Assembly (NCBI RefSeq): GCF_032193805.1
Contig: NZ_JAVBIK010000001.1
Span: 1,881,001 to 1,945,000 of the forward strand
Origin: Rhodoferax potami
GTDB taxonomy: Bacteria > Pseudomonadota > Gammaproteobacteria > Burkholderiales > Burkholderiaceae_C
DNA length: 64,000 nucleotides
Reading direction: 5' to 3'
Each line of letters begins with the position of its first letter. The stretch's first letter is position 1. Below, in pieces: positions 16,502 through 24,895 of the stretch. Under the pieces are notes generated by a model that made no database searches, was not told where the DNA came from, and saw only the letters and a program-made list of their open reading frames with translations. The translations under genes were made by a program, and so were the position numbers.

Positions 16502-17122
16502 TTAGGGGCTGCGGTCCGTCAAAAGCAGCGCCGCAGCCACCAGCACGGCCACGGCCACACCGGCCATGGGCAACACCAGGCCCGCCAGAAATGGGGTCAC
16601 CCACACCAAGCTGCGCAAGCCCACGCTATAGAGCAGGCCGGCGCTGCGCAGGTGGCGGCGCCCGGTGTCCATCCACTGGGTACGAAGAGCGGAGCCCACC
16701 GGAATGGCGCACACAAAACCCGTGTGGTGGTAGTAGCGGATGGACAAGGTGGTGCTCACCAAGGTCAGCACCAACAACAGCATGACCGTGATCTCTCCCG
16801 CCAATGCCGGCGTCAACACGGGGCTGCCACCGCTTTCCGACAAGGTGCGCATTGCCGGTGCGGCCAGCCCCAGGGCGCCCATGAGCCCGAGTGCCGCAGT
16901 GGACGCTGTCATGGTGGCGGTCATGACCGAGTTGCGCAGGGTTTGCACTGCTAGTATTTCAGAGCCGGGCTGGGCGGACATGGCATCCAGCCAGTCCTGC
17001 CGCAACTGGCCGTGGGTGCGCCATGCCACGGTGCGTGCCAGGAGTGCGAGGTAAAGCGTGTAGGCCACCATGATGGCCACCATGACGCCCCACGCCCACC
17101 AAGCGGGATGCAAGGTGGTCAT
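16502..17122 (-). CDS. DUF599 membrane protein
   Basis: Predicted four-helix integral membrane protein of the DUF599 family, 206 aa. Recognisable blocks are WRTHGQLRQDWLDAM, QTLRNSVMTATMTASTAALG and TTLSIRYYHHTGFVCAIPVG. It lies three bases after the persulfide-dioxygenase-like gene on the same strand, so the two are likely co-transcribed. Convergent with the His-tail transporter. The family's function is unknown. Confidence 0.85.
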   Translation of the reverse strand: MTTLHPAWWAWGVMVAIMVAYTLYLALLARTVAWRTHGQLRQDWLDAMSAQPGSEILAVQTLRNSVMTATMTASTAALGLMGALGLAAPAMRTLSESGGSPVLTPALAGEITVMLLLVLTLVSTTLSIRYYHHTGFVCAIPVGSALRTQWMDTGRRHLRSAGLLYSVGLRSLVWVTPFLAGLVLPMAGVAVAVLVAAALLLTDRSP

Positions 17123-17125
17123 GGC

Positions 17126-18016
17126 TTAGAGCGCGTTGAGCGGAATACGCAAGTAAGACACGCCGTTGCTGTCGGCGGGCGGCATGTCACCCGCGCGGAT
17201 GTTAATTTGCACCGACGGCAGGATCAGGTTAGGCATGGCCAGTCCGGCGTCGCGGGTGGTGCGCATGGCCACAAAGTCTTGCTCGCTCACACCGTCGCGG
17301 ATATGAATGTTGCCCGCACGTTGCTCGCGCACGGTGCATTCCCACGCAGCTTCGCGACCGGCGGGCGGGTAGTCGTGGCACATGTAAAGGCGGGTGTCTT
17401 CGGGCATGGAGAGCAAGGTGCGCACACTGCGGTACAGGGTGTTGGCATTACCACCGGGGAAGTCGCAGCGGGCGGTGCCGACATCGGGCATGAACAAGGT
17501 GTCGCCCACAAACACGGCATCCGGTTCGCTGCCGCCATCCACTTTGAAGGCCATGCACGCGGGGGTGTGGCCGGGCACGGCCAAGGCCTGCGCGCTAAGT
17601 TCGCCAATGGTGAAGGCTTCGTCCGGCGCAAACAGATGATCAAACTGGCTACCGTCCGGGTGGAATTCGGGCTCGAGGTTGAAGATGCCCTTGAACACGT
17701 TTTGCACATGGGTAATGGCGGCACCGATGGCAATGCGGCCGCCCAAGTGCTTGCGCAGGTAGTGCGCGGCAGACAGGTGGTCGGCATGGGCATGGGTTTC
17801 CAGAATCCACTGCACGCTCAAACCCTGCTCTTTGACAAACGCCATCAGGGCGTCTGCCGAGGTGGTGCTGGTGCGGCCGGCTTTGGAGTCGTAGTCGAGC
17901 ACCGAGTCAACGATGGCACATTGGCCACCGGTGTGGTCATAGACCACATAGCTCACGGTCCAGGTGGCGGGGTCAAAAAAGGATTTAACTTGGGGGCTAG
18001 CAGCGGAAGCGGTCAT
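17126..18016 (-). CDS. MBL-fold persulfide dioxygenase-like hydrolase (Blh/ETHE1 type)
   Basis: Metallo-beta-lactamase-fold enzyme, 296 aa, of the Blh/ETHE1 group that oxidises glutathione persulfide to sulfite during sulfide detoxification. The metal motif ETHAHADHLSA gives H75, H77, D79 and H80; PGHTPACM, VGDTLFMPD and CHDYPP complete the site. A good ribosome site (AAGGAG) precedes the ATG at 18016. It is divergent from an ArsR repressor, with a perfect inverted repeat between. In other bacteria Blh is fused to a DUF442 domain; here that domain is a separate gene at 19418. Confidence 0.87.
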   Translation of the reverse strand: MTASAASPQVKSFFDPATWTVSYVVYDHTGGQCAIVDSVLDYDSKAGRTSTTSADALMAFVKEQGLSVQWILETHAHADHLSAAHYLRKHLGGRIAIGAAITHVQNVFKGIFNLEPEFHPDGSQFDHLFAPDEAFTIGELSAQALAVPGHTPACMAFKVDGGSEPDAVFVGDTLFMPDVGTARCDFPGGNANTLYRSVRTLLSMPEDTRLYMCHDYPPAGREAAWECTVREQRAGNIHIRDGVSEQDFVAMRTTRDAGLAMPNLILPSVQINIRAGDMPPADSNGVSYLRIPLNAL

Positions 18017-18050
18017 CGAGAACTCCTTGTAAAGGTCGTTATTTCAATTG

Positions 18051-18105
18051 CGATGACGATAGTTTATTGACTTATATTTTGTTTGTCAATAAACTATCGT
18101 CATCG
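18051..18105. promoter_or_regulatory. Perfect 21-bp inverted repeat, probable ArsR/BigR operator
   Basis: The arm at 18051-18071 is the exact reverse complement of that at 18085-18105, with a 13-base AT-rich spacer. It fills the divergent promoter region between the persulfide-dioxygenase-like gene and the repressor gene. Each arm contains ATAGTTTAT, itself near-palindromic, so two repressor dimers could bind. Operator function is inferred from position and symmetry. Confidence 0.75.
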
Positions 18106-18125
18106 AATGTGAAAGGAGCCTGTTC

Positions 18126-18461
18126 ATGCTGGCAGAGACGACAAACCCCAACCCTCCAACCTTGGACCTCGACCAACTGCGCCGCTCTGCGGACGCAGCC
18201 TGCCGCCTGATGAAGGTGATGTCCAACCCCGACCGCCTGCTGCTGCTGTGCCAACTCAGCCAGGGCGAAAAGCGGGTCGGCGAACTCGAAGAGCTGGTGG
18301 GCATAGCGCAGCCCACCCTGTCGCAGCAACTCGGCGTGTTGCGGGAGGAAGGCCTGGTCACCACCCGGCGCGAAGGCAAATCCATTTACTACGGCATCGA
18401 CAGCCCGCAGGCCATGGCGGTCATGGGCGTTCTCTACAACCAGTTCTGCCAAGCCGCTTAA
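18126..18461 (+). CDS. ArsR-family repressor, BigR/SqrR-like sulfide sensor
   Basis: A 111-residue winged-helix repressor. It lacks the arsenic CxCxxC site but has C42 (RLLLLCQL) and C108 (YNQFCQ). These match the two cysteines that form a di- or tetrasulfide switch in BigR, YgaV and SqrR. The recognition helix is IAQPTLSQQLGVLREEG. GAAAGGAG precedes the start. It probably represses itself, the downstream pmp genes and the divergent dioxygenase until reactive sulfur appears. Confidence 0.87.
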   Translation: MLAETTNPNPPTLDLDQLRRSADAACRLMKVMSNPDRLLLLCQLSQGEKRVGELEELVGIAQPTLSQQLGVLREEGLVTTRREGKSIYYGIDSPQAMAVMGVLYNQFCQAA

Positions 18462-18497
18462 GGCCAGTAAACCAACAACCACTCAGAAAGACACACC

Positions 18498-18929
18498 ATG
18501 CAAATCGATTGGAACCATTTCACCCCCTGGGCCTCGCTGATCGGCGGCCTCTTGCTGGGGCTCTCCGCCAGCCTCTTCATCTTGGTGAACGGACGCATTC
18601 TGGGCATCAGCGGCATTGTGGGCGGCCTGCTCACACCCCGCGCAGGCGACACCTCTTGGCGGCTGGCATTTGTGTTGGGCTTGGTCATCGCGCCCTCGGT
18701 TTACACCCTGATTGCCGGACCGGTACTGGCCACGGTAGATGCCGGCTGGGCCACCCTGATCGTCGCCGGCCTGCTGGTAGGCGTAGGCACCCGCTATGGC
18801 GCGGGCTGCACGAGCGGCCACGGCGTGTGCGGCTTGTCGCGCTTGTCCCCCCGATCGCTGGTAGCCACCCTGTCCTTCATGGGCGCGGGTTTCGCCGTCG
18901 TGTTTGTCATTCGCCACTTGTTGGCCTGA
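18498..18929 (+). CDS. YeeE/YedE-family half-transporter (PmpA-like)
   Basis: Membrane protein of 143 aa with about four helices and the family motif [17 protein letters not shown], whose cysteines are thought to pass thiosulfate or persulfide sulfur through the membrane in YeeE. It is the first of two half-size subunits encoded in tandem. Together they make up one full-length YeeE. It sits in the BigR-type operon, in agreement with sulfur-compound transport. Confidence 0.87.
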   Translation: MQIDWNHFTPWASLIGGLLLGLSASLFILVNGRILGISGIVGGLLTPRAGDTSWRLAFVLGLVIAPSVYTLIAGPVLATVDAGWATLIVAGLLVGVGTRYGAGCTSGHGVCGLSRLSPRSLVATLSFMGAGFAVVFVIRHLLA

Positions 18930-18958
18930 GTTGAATCGTTGAATCTGGAGCCACTGAT

Positions 18959-19411
18959 ATGAAAAACGCTTTCCACCCCCACCGCCTGGCCGAATTCGGC
19001 GTAGGCCTGTTGTTCGGCATCGGCCTGATCCTGGCCGGCATGACCGACCCGTCCAAGGTCTTGGGCTTCCTGGACTTGGCTGGCTTGTGGGACCCCTCGC
19101 TCGCCTTCGTCATGGGCGGCGCGATTCTGGTGAGCCTGGGTGCATTTACCCTGGCCAAGAAACGCACCTCCAGCTTTTTGGGTGGTGCCATGCGCTTGCC
19201 CACCAGCCGCGACATCGACAAACGCCTGGTCACCGGCAGCCTGCTTTTTGGCGCCGGCTGGGGCCTGGCCGGCTTCTGCCCTGGCCCTGCGCTGGTGTCC
19301 CTGGGCACCGGCAACCCCAAGGCCGTAGTGTTTGTGGTGGCCATGTTGGCCGGTATGGCGCTGTTTGAAGTGCTGGAACGCCGCCCCGCTAAACTCGCGC
19401 TGAAAGGATAA
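18959..19411 (+). CDS. YeeE/YedE-family half-transporter (PmpB-like)
   Basis: Second half-transporter, 150 aa, with hydrophobic helices and the motifs GLILAGMTDPSKVLGFLDL and GAGWGLAGFCPGPALVSLG; the cysteine in GFCPGP is the conserved one. It begins 29 bases after the PmpA-like gene, and a DUF442 gene follows seven bases later. Partner and substrate are as for the preceding gene. Confidence 0.87.
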   Translation: MKNAFHPHRLAEFGVGLLFGIGLILAGMTDPSKVLGFLDLAGLWDPSLAFVMGGAILVSLGAFTLAKKRTSSFLGGAMRLPTSRDIDKRLVTGSLLFGAGWGLAGFCPGPALVSLGTGNPKAVVFVVAMLAGMALFEVLERRPAKLALKG

Positions 19412-19417
19412 AACGCC

Positions 19418-19765
19418 ATGAGCCTACCCGTACGTTCCGTCACCCCCGAGTTTTATGTGGCCGCGCAACTGGCGCCCACAGACATGGCTGCCGCTGCCGC
19501 CATGGGCTTCAAAACCGTGATTTGCAACCGCCCCGACATGGAAGGCGGCGCCGAGCAACCGGCCAGCAGCAGCATGCAAGCTGCCGCAGTTGCGGCTGGC
19601 TTGCACTATGTGTACCTGCCGGTAGTGCCTGGCTCCATCACCCCCGAGCAAGCGGTTGCTATGAAGCAGGCACTGGACGCTGCCCAGCAGCCGGTGCTGG
19701 CGTTTTGCCGCTCAGGCGCCCGCTCTACCCAGCTGTTCATGCTGGCACAGCAAACCGCTGCCTGA
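19418..19765 (+). CDS. DUF442 (TIGR01244) sulfur-transferase/phosphatase-like protein
   Basis: A 115-residue protein equal to the N-terminal domain of Blh. It has a tyrosine-phosphatase-like active loop FCRSGARS with C97 and R102 (CX4R), and upstream VICNRPDMEGG. In Blh-type proteins this domain acts as a sulfurtransferase or rhodanese-like partner of the persulfide dioxygenase. It is the last gene of the operon and is followed by a strong terminator. Confidence 0.87.
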   Translation: MSLPVRSVTPEFYVAAQLAPTDMAAAAAMGFKTVICNRPDMEGGAEQPASSSMQAAAVAAGLHYVYLPVVPGSITPEQAVAMKQALDAAQQPVLAFCRSGARSTQLFMLAQQTAA

Positions 19766-19787
19766 GCACTCCCCCCCCGTAGAACGC

Positions 19788-19821
19788 AAAAGGGCTACCG
19801 GTTTGACCGGTAGCCCTTTTT
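19788..19821. terminator. Strong bidirectional-type terminator after the sulfide operon
   Basis: Perfect stem AAAAGGGCTACCGG (19788-19801) and its complement at 19807-19820 with a five-base loop and a T-run at 19817-19821. The A-run on the other side would let it also end the Rrf2 gene transcript arriving from the right. Confidence 0.9.
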
Positions 19822-19876
19822 GCTATTGTTTTGATAGCTGCTAGCGCACACGCTATGCGCGCTAGCAGCGGTTTTT
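19822..19876. repeat. Family A palindromic intergenic repeat
   Basis: GCTGCTAGCGCA (19837-19848) and TGCGCGCTAGCAGC (19856-19869) form an inverted repeat with a two-base insertion, preceded by TTTTGATA. It lies between the terminator and the end of the Rrf2 gene. Confidence 0.65.
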
Positions 19877-19878
19877 GC

Positions 19879-20409
19879 TTAGCGTCCGCTGTTAAACGAC
19901 AGGGACTGGCCCAAGGCGAATACCGAGTTCGGCGCCGTCGTGCGAATCACCGACTGGGGCTTGAGCTTTTGCAGCACGCCCTTTTTGGTGATCTTGCGCT
20001 CTTTGACCGCAAAACCCTTGGAGCGCTGCTCGTCCGCCAAGCTACGCAGGGTGATCGTGCGCATGTGCGCCACCACGGTGCCTTGCAGCGCAGCCCACAA
20101 ATCGCGGGTCATGTCCTGTGCGCTCTGCGAGGTTTCACGGCTGGACTCCTCTTTCTCTTCGATCGCGCCAATGATGTCAGCCACGGTGATGCTGTCACCC
20201 CGGAAGCCCAGGGAATAACCGCCGCCGGGGCCACGGGTGCTCTCCACCAGACCGTGCTGGCGCAGTTTGGCGAACACCTGCTCGAGATATGACAGCGAAA
20301 TGCGGTGACGCAGCGCGATGTCCTGCAAGGGCACCGGTTGACCGCTTTCGCGCAGGGCCAAGTCAATCATGGCAGTGATGGCAAAACGTCCGCGGGTACT
20401 GAGTCGCAT
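19879..20409 (-). CDS. Rrf2-family regulator lacking all cysteines
   Basis: A 176-residue IscR-like repressor or activator. The N-terminus MRLSTRGRFAITAMIDLAL and the wing GLVESTRGPGGGYSLGF are classic Rrf2. The region where IscR carries three Fe-S ligand cysteines reads EEKEESSRETSQSAQDMTRD, and the whole protein has no cysteine. It therefore cannot bind a cluster in the IscR way. The start at 20409 has AGGAG at a good distance, although the open frame extends far upstream. It is divergent from a LysR regulator and near sulfate uptake genes. Confidence 0.85.
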   Translation of the reverse strand: MRLSTRGRFAITAMIDLALRESGQPVPLQDIALRHRISLSYLEQVFAKLRQHGLVESTRGPGGGYSLGFRGDSITVADIIGAIEEKEESSRETSQSAQDMTRDLWAALQGTVVAHMRTITLRSLADEQRSKGFAVKERKITKKGVLQKLKPQSVIRTTAPNSVFALGQSLSFNSGR

Positions 20410-20541
20410 ACAAGGTCTCCTTTGGTGAACGACTGATAGACCTGTACTGTAGAGATGGTTATGCTTCGCGTAAATTCGAATTTTGTAAATTTTTAATTCG
20501 TTTTTTTCGCAGTATTTCAGTTTGTATCCAAGAAGGCGACT

Positions 20542-21435
20542 ATGAACTTCAAGCACCTCCACTACTTTTGGGTCACCGCCAAGGCCGGCGGCATCATGCG
20601 CGCAGGCGAACAACTGCACACCACGCCGCAGACGCTGTCGGGCCAGATCAAACTGCTGGAAGAGTGGCTGGGCCGCAAACTCTTCCAGAAAAGCGGCCGC
20701 AACCTGGAGCTGACCGAAGACGGCCGCCTCGCCTTGGGCTACGCAGACCAGATTTTTTCGCTGGGTGCTGAACTCGAAAACGTGGTGCGCCTGCCCCGGG
20801 GCGTTCACAAGGTACTGGACTTCAAAGTCGGCGTGGCAGACTCGGTGACCAAGTCCCTGGCATACCGCCTGCTGGAGCCGGCCCTCAACCTCGAAGACCC
20901 GGTGCGCATGATTTGCAGCGAGGGCAAGTTCCCCGACCTGCTGGCCAAGCTCGCCTTGAACCAGCTCGACCTGGTGATTGCGGATGAGCCCATGTCCAAG
21001 CGCATGAGTGTGAAAGCCTTTAACCACGAGCTGGGCAGCACCCCGATGAGCTTTTTTTGCGCCCCAGCCTTGCGCAAAACACTCAAAGGCGACTTCCCGG
21101 AATGCCTGAACAACGCACCCATGCTGATCCAAGGGGCACAAGCCTCCATCCGCCAGCAATGGGAAGGCTGGCTCAGCCGCCACCAGTTGCACCCACGCAC
21201 CATCGGCGAATTTGACGACGGTGCGCTCATGAACGCCTTCGGGCGCAAAGGCCGCGGCATCTTCATGGCCCCATCGGTCATGGAGGCAGACATCGTCGAG
21301 CAGTTCGGGGTGGAAGTGATCGGCCGTAGCGATGAGCTGGTGGAAGAGTTTTTTGCGGTGTCGGTGGAGCGGCGTATCACCCACCCCTGCGTAGTCGCGA
21401 TCACCAAAACGGCGCGGGGGCAATTGTTCAGTTAA
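20542..21435 (+). CDS. LysR-family regulator, NhaR-like
   Basis: A 297-residue LysR transcription factor. The helix-turn-helix starts at once (MNFKHLHYFWVTAKAGGIMR, then TTPQTLSGQIKLLEEWLG), and the effector domain follows from about residue 90. The opening is typical of NhaR, which in E. coli responds to sodium and activates the Na+/H+ antiporter. No antiporter is nearby, so the target genes here are unknown. It is divergent from the Rrf2 gene, with an AT-rich 130-base gap between. Confidence 0.82.
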   Translation: MNFKHLHYFWVTAKAGGIMRAGEQLHTTPQTLSGQIKLLEEWLGRKLFQKSGRNLELTEDGRLALGYADQIFSLGAELENVVRLPRGVHKVLDFKVGVADSVTKSLAYRLLEPALNLEDPVRMICSEGKFPDLLAKLALNQLDLVIADEPMSKRMSVKAFNHELGSTPMSFFCAPALRKTLKGDFPECLNNAPMLIQGAQASIRQQWEGWLSRHQLHPRTIGEFDDGALMNAFGRKGRGIFMAPSVMEADIVEQFGVEVIGRSDELVEEFFAVSVERRITHPCVVAITKTARGQLFS

Positions 21436-21499
21436 CGCTCGCAAAGCCCATGGGCGTAGACAATGCGCACCTGACCCCACCACTTATGAAAGCCCCTTG

Positions 21500-21967
21500 A
21501 TGTACGACCTGTCCAAACTCCTGCACCTGATTGCTGCCATCGTCTGGATGGGGGGCATGACCTTCATGCTGATCGCGCTACGCCCTGCCACCCTGGCGGT
21601 CATGGACGCGCAGCCCCGCGCCCGGTTGATGGACCAGGTCTGGCAACGGTTTTTTGCCGCAGTGCTGATTGCCATCGTGGTGCTGCTGGCAACCGGCGGT
21701 TATATGTTCGGTGGCGCCATGAAGGCCGCCCGTGAAGCCACAGGCCATGCCGTGGTGCCCTTGGGCTGGACGATCATGACCGCGCTGGGCAGCCTGATGT
21801 TTTTGATCTTCGGGCACATTTACTTTGCCGGCTTCAAGAAATTCCGCCGCGCCGTGGCCGGCATGCAGTGGCCCGTCGCTGCCAAAGCGGCCGAGCAGAT
21901 TCACTTGCTGGTCGTGGTGAACTTTGTGCTCGGCTGGGCTGCTATTGCCGCCGTGAAGCTGCTGTAA
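21500..21967 (+). CDS. CopD-like four-helix membrane protein
   Basis: A 155-residue integral membrane protein with four helices and His residues in helix 1 (LLHLIAAIVWMGGMTFMLI), helix 3 (FGHIYFAGF) and near the end (EQIHLLVVVNFVLG). The pattern fits the CopD/heme-binding membrane families, in which such histidines bind heme or copper. The ATG at 21500 is preferred over the TTG one codon earlier. It stands between the LysR and MipA genes; function not established. Confidence 0.72.
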   Translation: MYDLSKLLHLIAAIVWMGGMTFMLIALRPATLAVMDAQPRARLMDQVWQRFFAAVLIAIVVLLATGGYMFGGAMKAAREATGHAVVPLGWTIMTALGSLMFLIFGHIYFAGFKKFRRAVAGMQWPVAAKAAEQIHLLVVVNFVLGWAAIAAVKLL

Positions 21968-21988
21968 CTCACTTTTCTCGGTCTTTTT

Positions 21989-22876
21989 ATGTCGCATCAA
22001 CGCCCCTGCCCCACACCGGCAATACCCTTTAAGTCAACTAGGCCCCTCCGCTCCGCCCTGTGCGCGGCCGCACTGCTCGCAACGACCTTGGGTGCTACAT
22101 CGGCCCACGCCGACACCGCCAGCGAAGGCCTGCCGCTGTGGGAGTTGGGTGTGTTTGCCGGCGCGGTATCCACCCCGGCCTACCCTGCATCGGTGGAGCG
22201 CAGTGGCCTCGGGCTGGTGCTGCCGGTGCTGGTGTACCGCGGAGAAATCTTCCGGGCTGAGCGTGGCAGCGTAGGTGCCCGCCTGGTGCACACCGAGGAC
22301 ACCGAGTTCGACATTGGCTTTGCCGCCTCCTTGCCTGCCAGTTCCAACGATATTGCCGCCCGCAAGGGCATGCCCGACCTGGGCACGCTGGTCGAATTCG
22401 GGCCCCGCCTGAAGACCGTGCTAGCCCGCCCTGACAGCCAGAGCCAAGTGCGGCTGGAGCTGCCATTGCGCAGCGTGATCGAAGTCCAGGGCGGCCTGCG
22501 CACCCAGGGTTTTGCGGCGGAGCCGGAGCTGATCTGGGAGACCCGTGCCCCCGGATCGGCGTGGCGCTTTTCGACCAGTGCCAGCCTGATCTTTGGGGAT
22601 GTGCGGCTCAACCGCTACTTTTATGGGGTACCGGCCGACCTGGCCACGGCCCAGCGCCCCACCTATGACGCGCAAAGCGGGCTGATTGCCTCCCGCTTTT
22701 CTGTCAGCGCCTCGCGCGCGCTGGGGCCGGATCTGCGGGTGTTCGGCTTTGTGCGTGCCGAAAACTATGCCGGCAACGCCAACTCCAGCAGCCCGCTGCA
22801 TCTGCGCAGCACCGGCACCTCGGCCGGCATTGGCCTGAACTGGACGCTCAGGCGCTCCGAAGCCCGGGCTTACTAA
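21989..22876 (+). CDS. MipA/OmpV-family outer-membrane protein
   Basis: A 295-residue beta-barrel-type protein with an N-terminal signal sequence (cleavage near SAHA, about residue 41) and the MipA hallmarks: LWELGVFAGAVSTPAYPASV, VLPVLVYRGEIFRAERGSVG and the final STGTSAGIGLNWTLRRSE with alternating hydrophobic residues. MipA proteins scaffold murein enzymes or respond to antibiotics and metals. It begins 21 bases after the CopD-like gene and is probably in the same transcript. Confidence 0.87.
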   Translation: MSHQRPCPTPAIPFKSTRPLRSALCAAALLATTLGATSAHADTASEGLPLWELGVFAGAVSTPAYPASVERSGLGLVLPVLVYRGEIFRAERGSVGARLVHTEDTEFDIGFAASLPASSNDIAARKGMPDLGTLVEFGPRLKTVLARPDSQSQVRLELPLRSVIEVQGGLRTQGFAAEPELIWETRAPGSAWRFSTSASLIFGDVRLNRYFYGVPADLATAQRPTYDAQSGLIASRFSVSASRALGPDLRVFGFVRAENYAGNANSSSPLHLRSTGTSAGIGLNWTLRRSEARAY

Positions 22877-22930
22877 TAACCAAGTTGCGGGGCTAGGGCC
22901 TCGCACTTAGATGTAATTGTGCATAAACAA

Positions 22931-22949
22931 ACAACGAACTATTCGTTGT
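22931..22949. promoter_or_regulatory. Small inverted repeat upstream of the sulfate operon
   Basis: ACAACGA and TCGTTGT enclose the five bases ACTAT, about 85 bases before the sbp start. It could be a regulator site for the sulfate operon; I cannot match it to CysB or any other named consensus. Confidence 0.3.
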
Positions 22950-23033
22950 GGTTTGCACCTCTCGTCTTCAGAATCGGACGGTTACCGACTCGTCAGCCGC
23001 ACACACGCAGCCAACCCACCTTCTGGAGCCGAT

Positions 23034-24035
23034 ATGAATTTCAAACAAAAAACCTCGTTGGCGCTCGCTGCCATTGCGCTGACTGCTAGCAATTTTGCAG
23101 CAGCACAAACCACTTTGCTCAACGTGTCTTATGACGTGGCGCGCGAGTTCTACAAAGACGTGAACACCGCGTTCATTGCCAACTACAAGAAAACCACCGG
23201 CAAAGACATCAAGATCGACCAGTCCCACGCCGGCTCCAGCGCCCAGGCACGCGCCGTGAACGATGGCTTGGAAGCTGACGTGGTCACCATGAACACCACC
23301 ACCGACGTGGACTTTTTGGCGAGCACCGGTGTCGTCGCCAAAGACTGGGCCAAAAAATTCCCCAGCAACGCAGCCCCCACCAGCTCCACCATGCTGTTCC
23401 TAGTGCGCAATGGCAACCCCAAGGGCATCAAGGATTGGGACGACCTGATCAAGCCTGGCGTGCAGGTGGTGGTGGTGAACCCCAAAACCGGCGGTAACGG
23501 CCGCATGGCCTATCTGGCCGCTTGGGGCCAAGTGCGCAAAAAGGGCGGTACCGATGCCCAAGCCCAAGACTTTGTGAGCAAGCTGTACAAAAACGTGCCG
23601 ATCCTGGCCAAGGGCGGCCGCGATGCGACCAGCGTCTTCTTGCAACGCAACATCGGCGATGTGCTGATCACCTTTGAATCCGAAGTCGTGTCGGTGGACA
23701 AAGAATTCGGCGCCGGCAAGGTCGATGCGATTCACCCCGGCATCTCCATCGTGGCCGAAAACCCAGTCGCTGTGGTCGAACGCACCGTGGCCAAGAAAGG
23801 CACTGCCGAGCAGGCACGCGCTTACCTGAACTTCTTGTACACCGATGAAGGCCAGGAAATCGCTGCCAAGCACGCCATCCGCCCCAGCAACCCAACCATC
23901 CTGAAGAAGTACGCCAGCACCTTCAAGCCGATCACGCTGTTCCGTGCGGAAGAATTCTTTGGCTCGTTCGCTGAAGCGCAAAAAGTGCACTTCAACGATG
24001 GCGGCCAGTTCGACAAGCTCTACACCGTCAAGTAA
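23034..24035 (+). CDS. sbp: Periplasmic sulfate-binding protein
   Basis: Binds sulfate (or thiosulfate) and delivers it to CysTW. 333 aa with a signal peptide ending NFAAA (residue 24). The mature start [19 protein letters not shown] and the blocks QSHAGSSAQARAV, NPKTGGNGRMAYLAAWG and ITFESEV are conserved in Sbp/CysP. GGAGCC precedes the ATG. It heads the operon; its stop directly abuts the cysT start. A deleted paralogue lies at 2216-2545. Confidence 0.93.
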   Translation: MNFKQKTSLALAAIALTASNFAAAQTTLLNVSYDVAREFYKDVNTAFIANYKKTTGKDIKIDQSHAGSSAQARAVNDGLEADVVTMNTTTDVDFLASTGVVAKDWAKKFPSNAAPTSSTMLFLVRNGNPKGIKDWDDLIKPGVQVVVVNPKTGGNGRMAYLAAWGQVRKKGGTDAQAQDFVSKLYKNVPILAKGGRDATSVFLQRNIGDVLITFESEVVSVDKEFGAGKVDAIHPGISIVAENPVAVVERTVAKKGTAEQARAYLNFLYTDEGQEIAAKHAIRPSNPTILKKYASTFKPITLFRAEEFFGSFAEAQKVHFNDGGQFDKLYTVK

Positions 24036-24893
24036 ATGACTGCTGCTGTTCTGCAGGCGCCCGCACAAAAGCGGGCGCCCAAACGGGTGCTGCCCGGTTT
24101 CTGGCTGACGCTGGGCTACACCTTGTTTTATCTGGCGCTGATCGTGCTGTTGCCGCTCTCCGCGCTGATCTTCAAAACCTTCACCCTCACGCTAGACCAG
24201 TTCTGGGCAGCTGTGGCGAGCCCTCGGGTGGTGGCCTCTTACCAGCTCACCTTCGGCGCATCGTTTATTGCGGCACTGGTGAATGCCGTGTTCGGCCTGC
24301 TGATCGCCTGGGTACTGGTGCGCTACCAGTTCCCCGGCAAAAAAATCATTGACGCGCTGGTCGACCTGCCTTTTGCCCTGCCCACCGCAGTAGCGGGCAT
24401 TTCGCTTACCGCACTGCTGGCCGGCAACGGCTGGGTCGGCAGCTTGCTGGAGCCGCATGGCATCCAGCTGGCGTTTAACCGCAATGGCGTGGTGATTGCC
24501 CTGATCTTTATCGGCCTGCCTTTTGTAGTGCGCACGGTGCAGCCGGTGCTGGAAGATGCAGAAAAAGAACTCGAAGAAGCCGCTACCTGCCTAGGTGCCA
24601 CACGCTGGCAGACCTTCAGGCACGTGATTTTTCCGACCATCGCGCCCGCTTTGCTCACCGGCTTTGCCATGGCCTTTGCCCGCGGTGTGGGTGAATACGG
24701 CTCGGTCATTTTTATTGCCGGCAACATGCCCATGATTTCTGAAATCACCCCGCTCATCATCATCAGCAAGCTCGAGCAATATGACTACGCGGGCGCCACT
24801 GCGGTCGCCACTGTCATGCTGCTGGCGTCTTTTGTCATGCTCATGGTGATCAACAGCCTGCAAGCCTGGCAGCGCAAACGTGCGGGAGCCTGA
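24036..24893 (+). CDS. cysT: Sulfate ABC transporter permease CysT (CysU)
   Basis: First permease of the sulfate/thiosulfate importer, 285 aa, with six helices. The EAA loop that touches CysA is [20 protein letters not shown]. Conserved blocks include [19 protein letters not shown] and [16 protein letters not shown]. The ATG follows the sbp stop with no gap, so translation is probably coupled; two bases separate it from cysW. Confidence 0.94.
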   Translation: MTAAVLQAPAQKRAPKRVLPGFWLTLGYTLFYLALIVLLPLSALIFKTFTLTLDQFWAAVASPRVVASYQLTFGASFIAALVNAVFGLLIAWVLVRYQFPGKKIIDALVDLPFALPTAVAGISLTALLAGNGWVGSLLEPHGIQLAFNRNGVVIALIFIGLPFVVRTVQPVLEDAEKELEEAATCLGATRWQTFRHVIFPTIAPALLTGFAMAFARGVGEYGSVIFIAGNMPMISEITPLIIISKLEQYDYAGATAVATVMLLASFVMLMVINSLQAWQRKRAGA

Positions 24894-24895
24894 CC

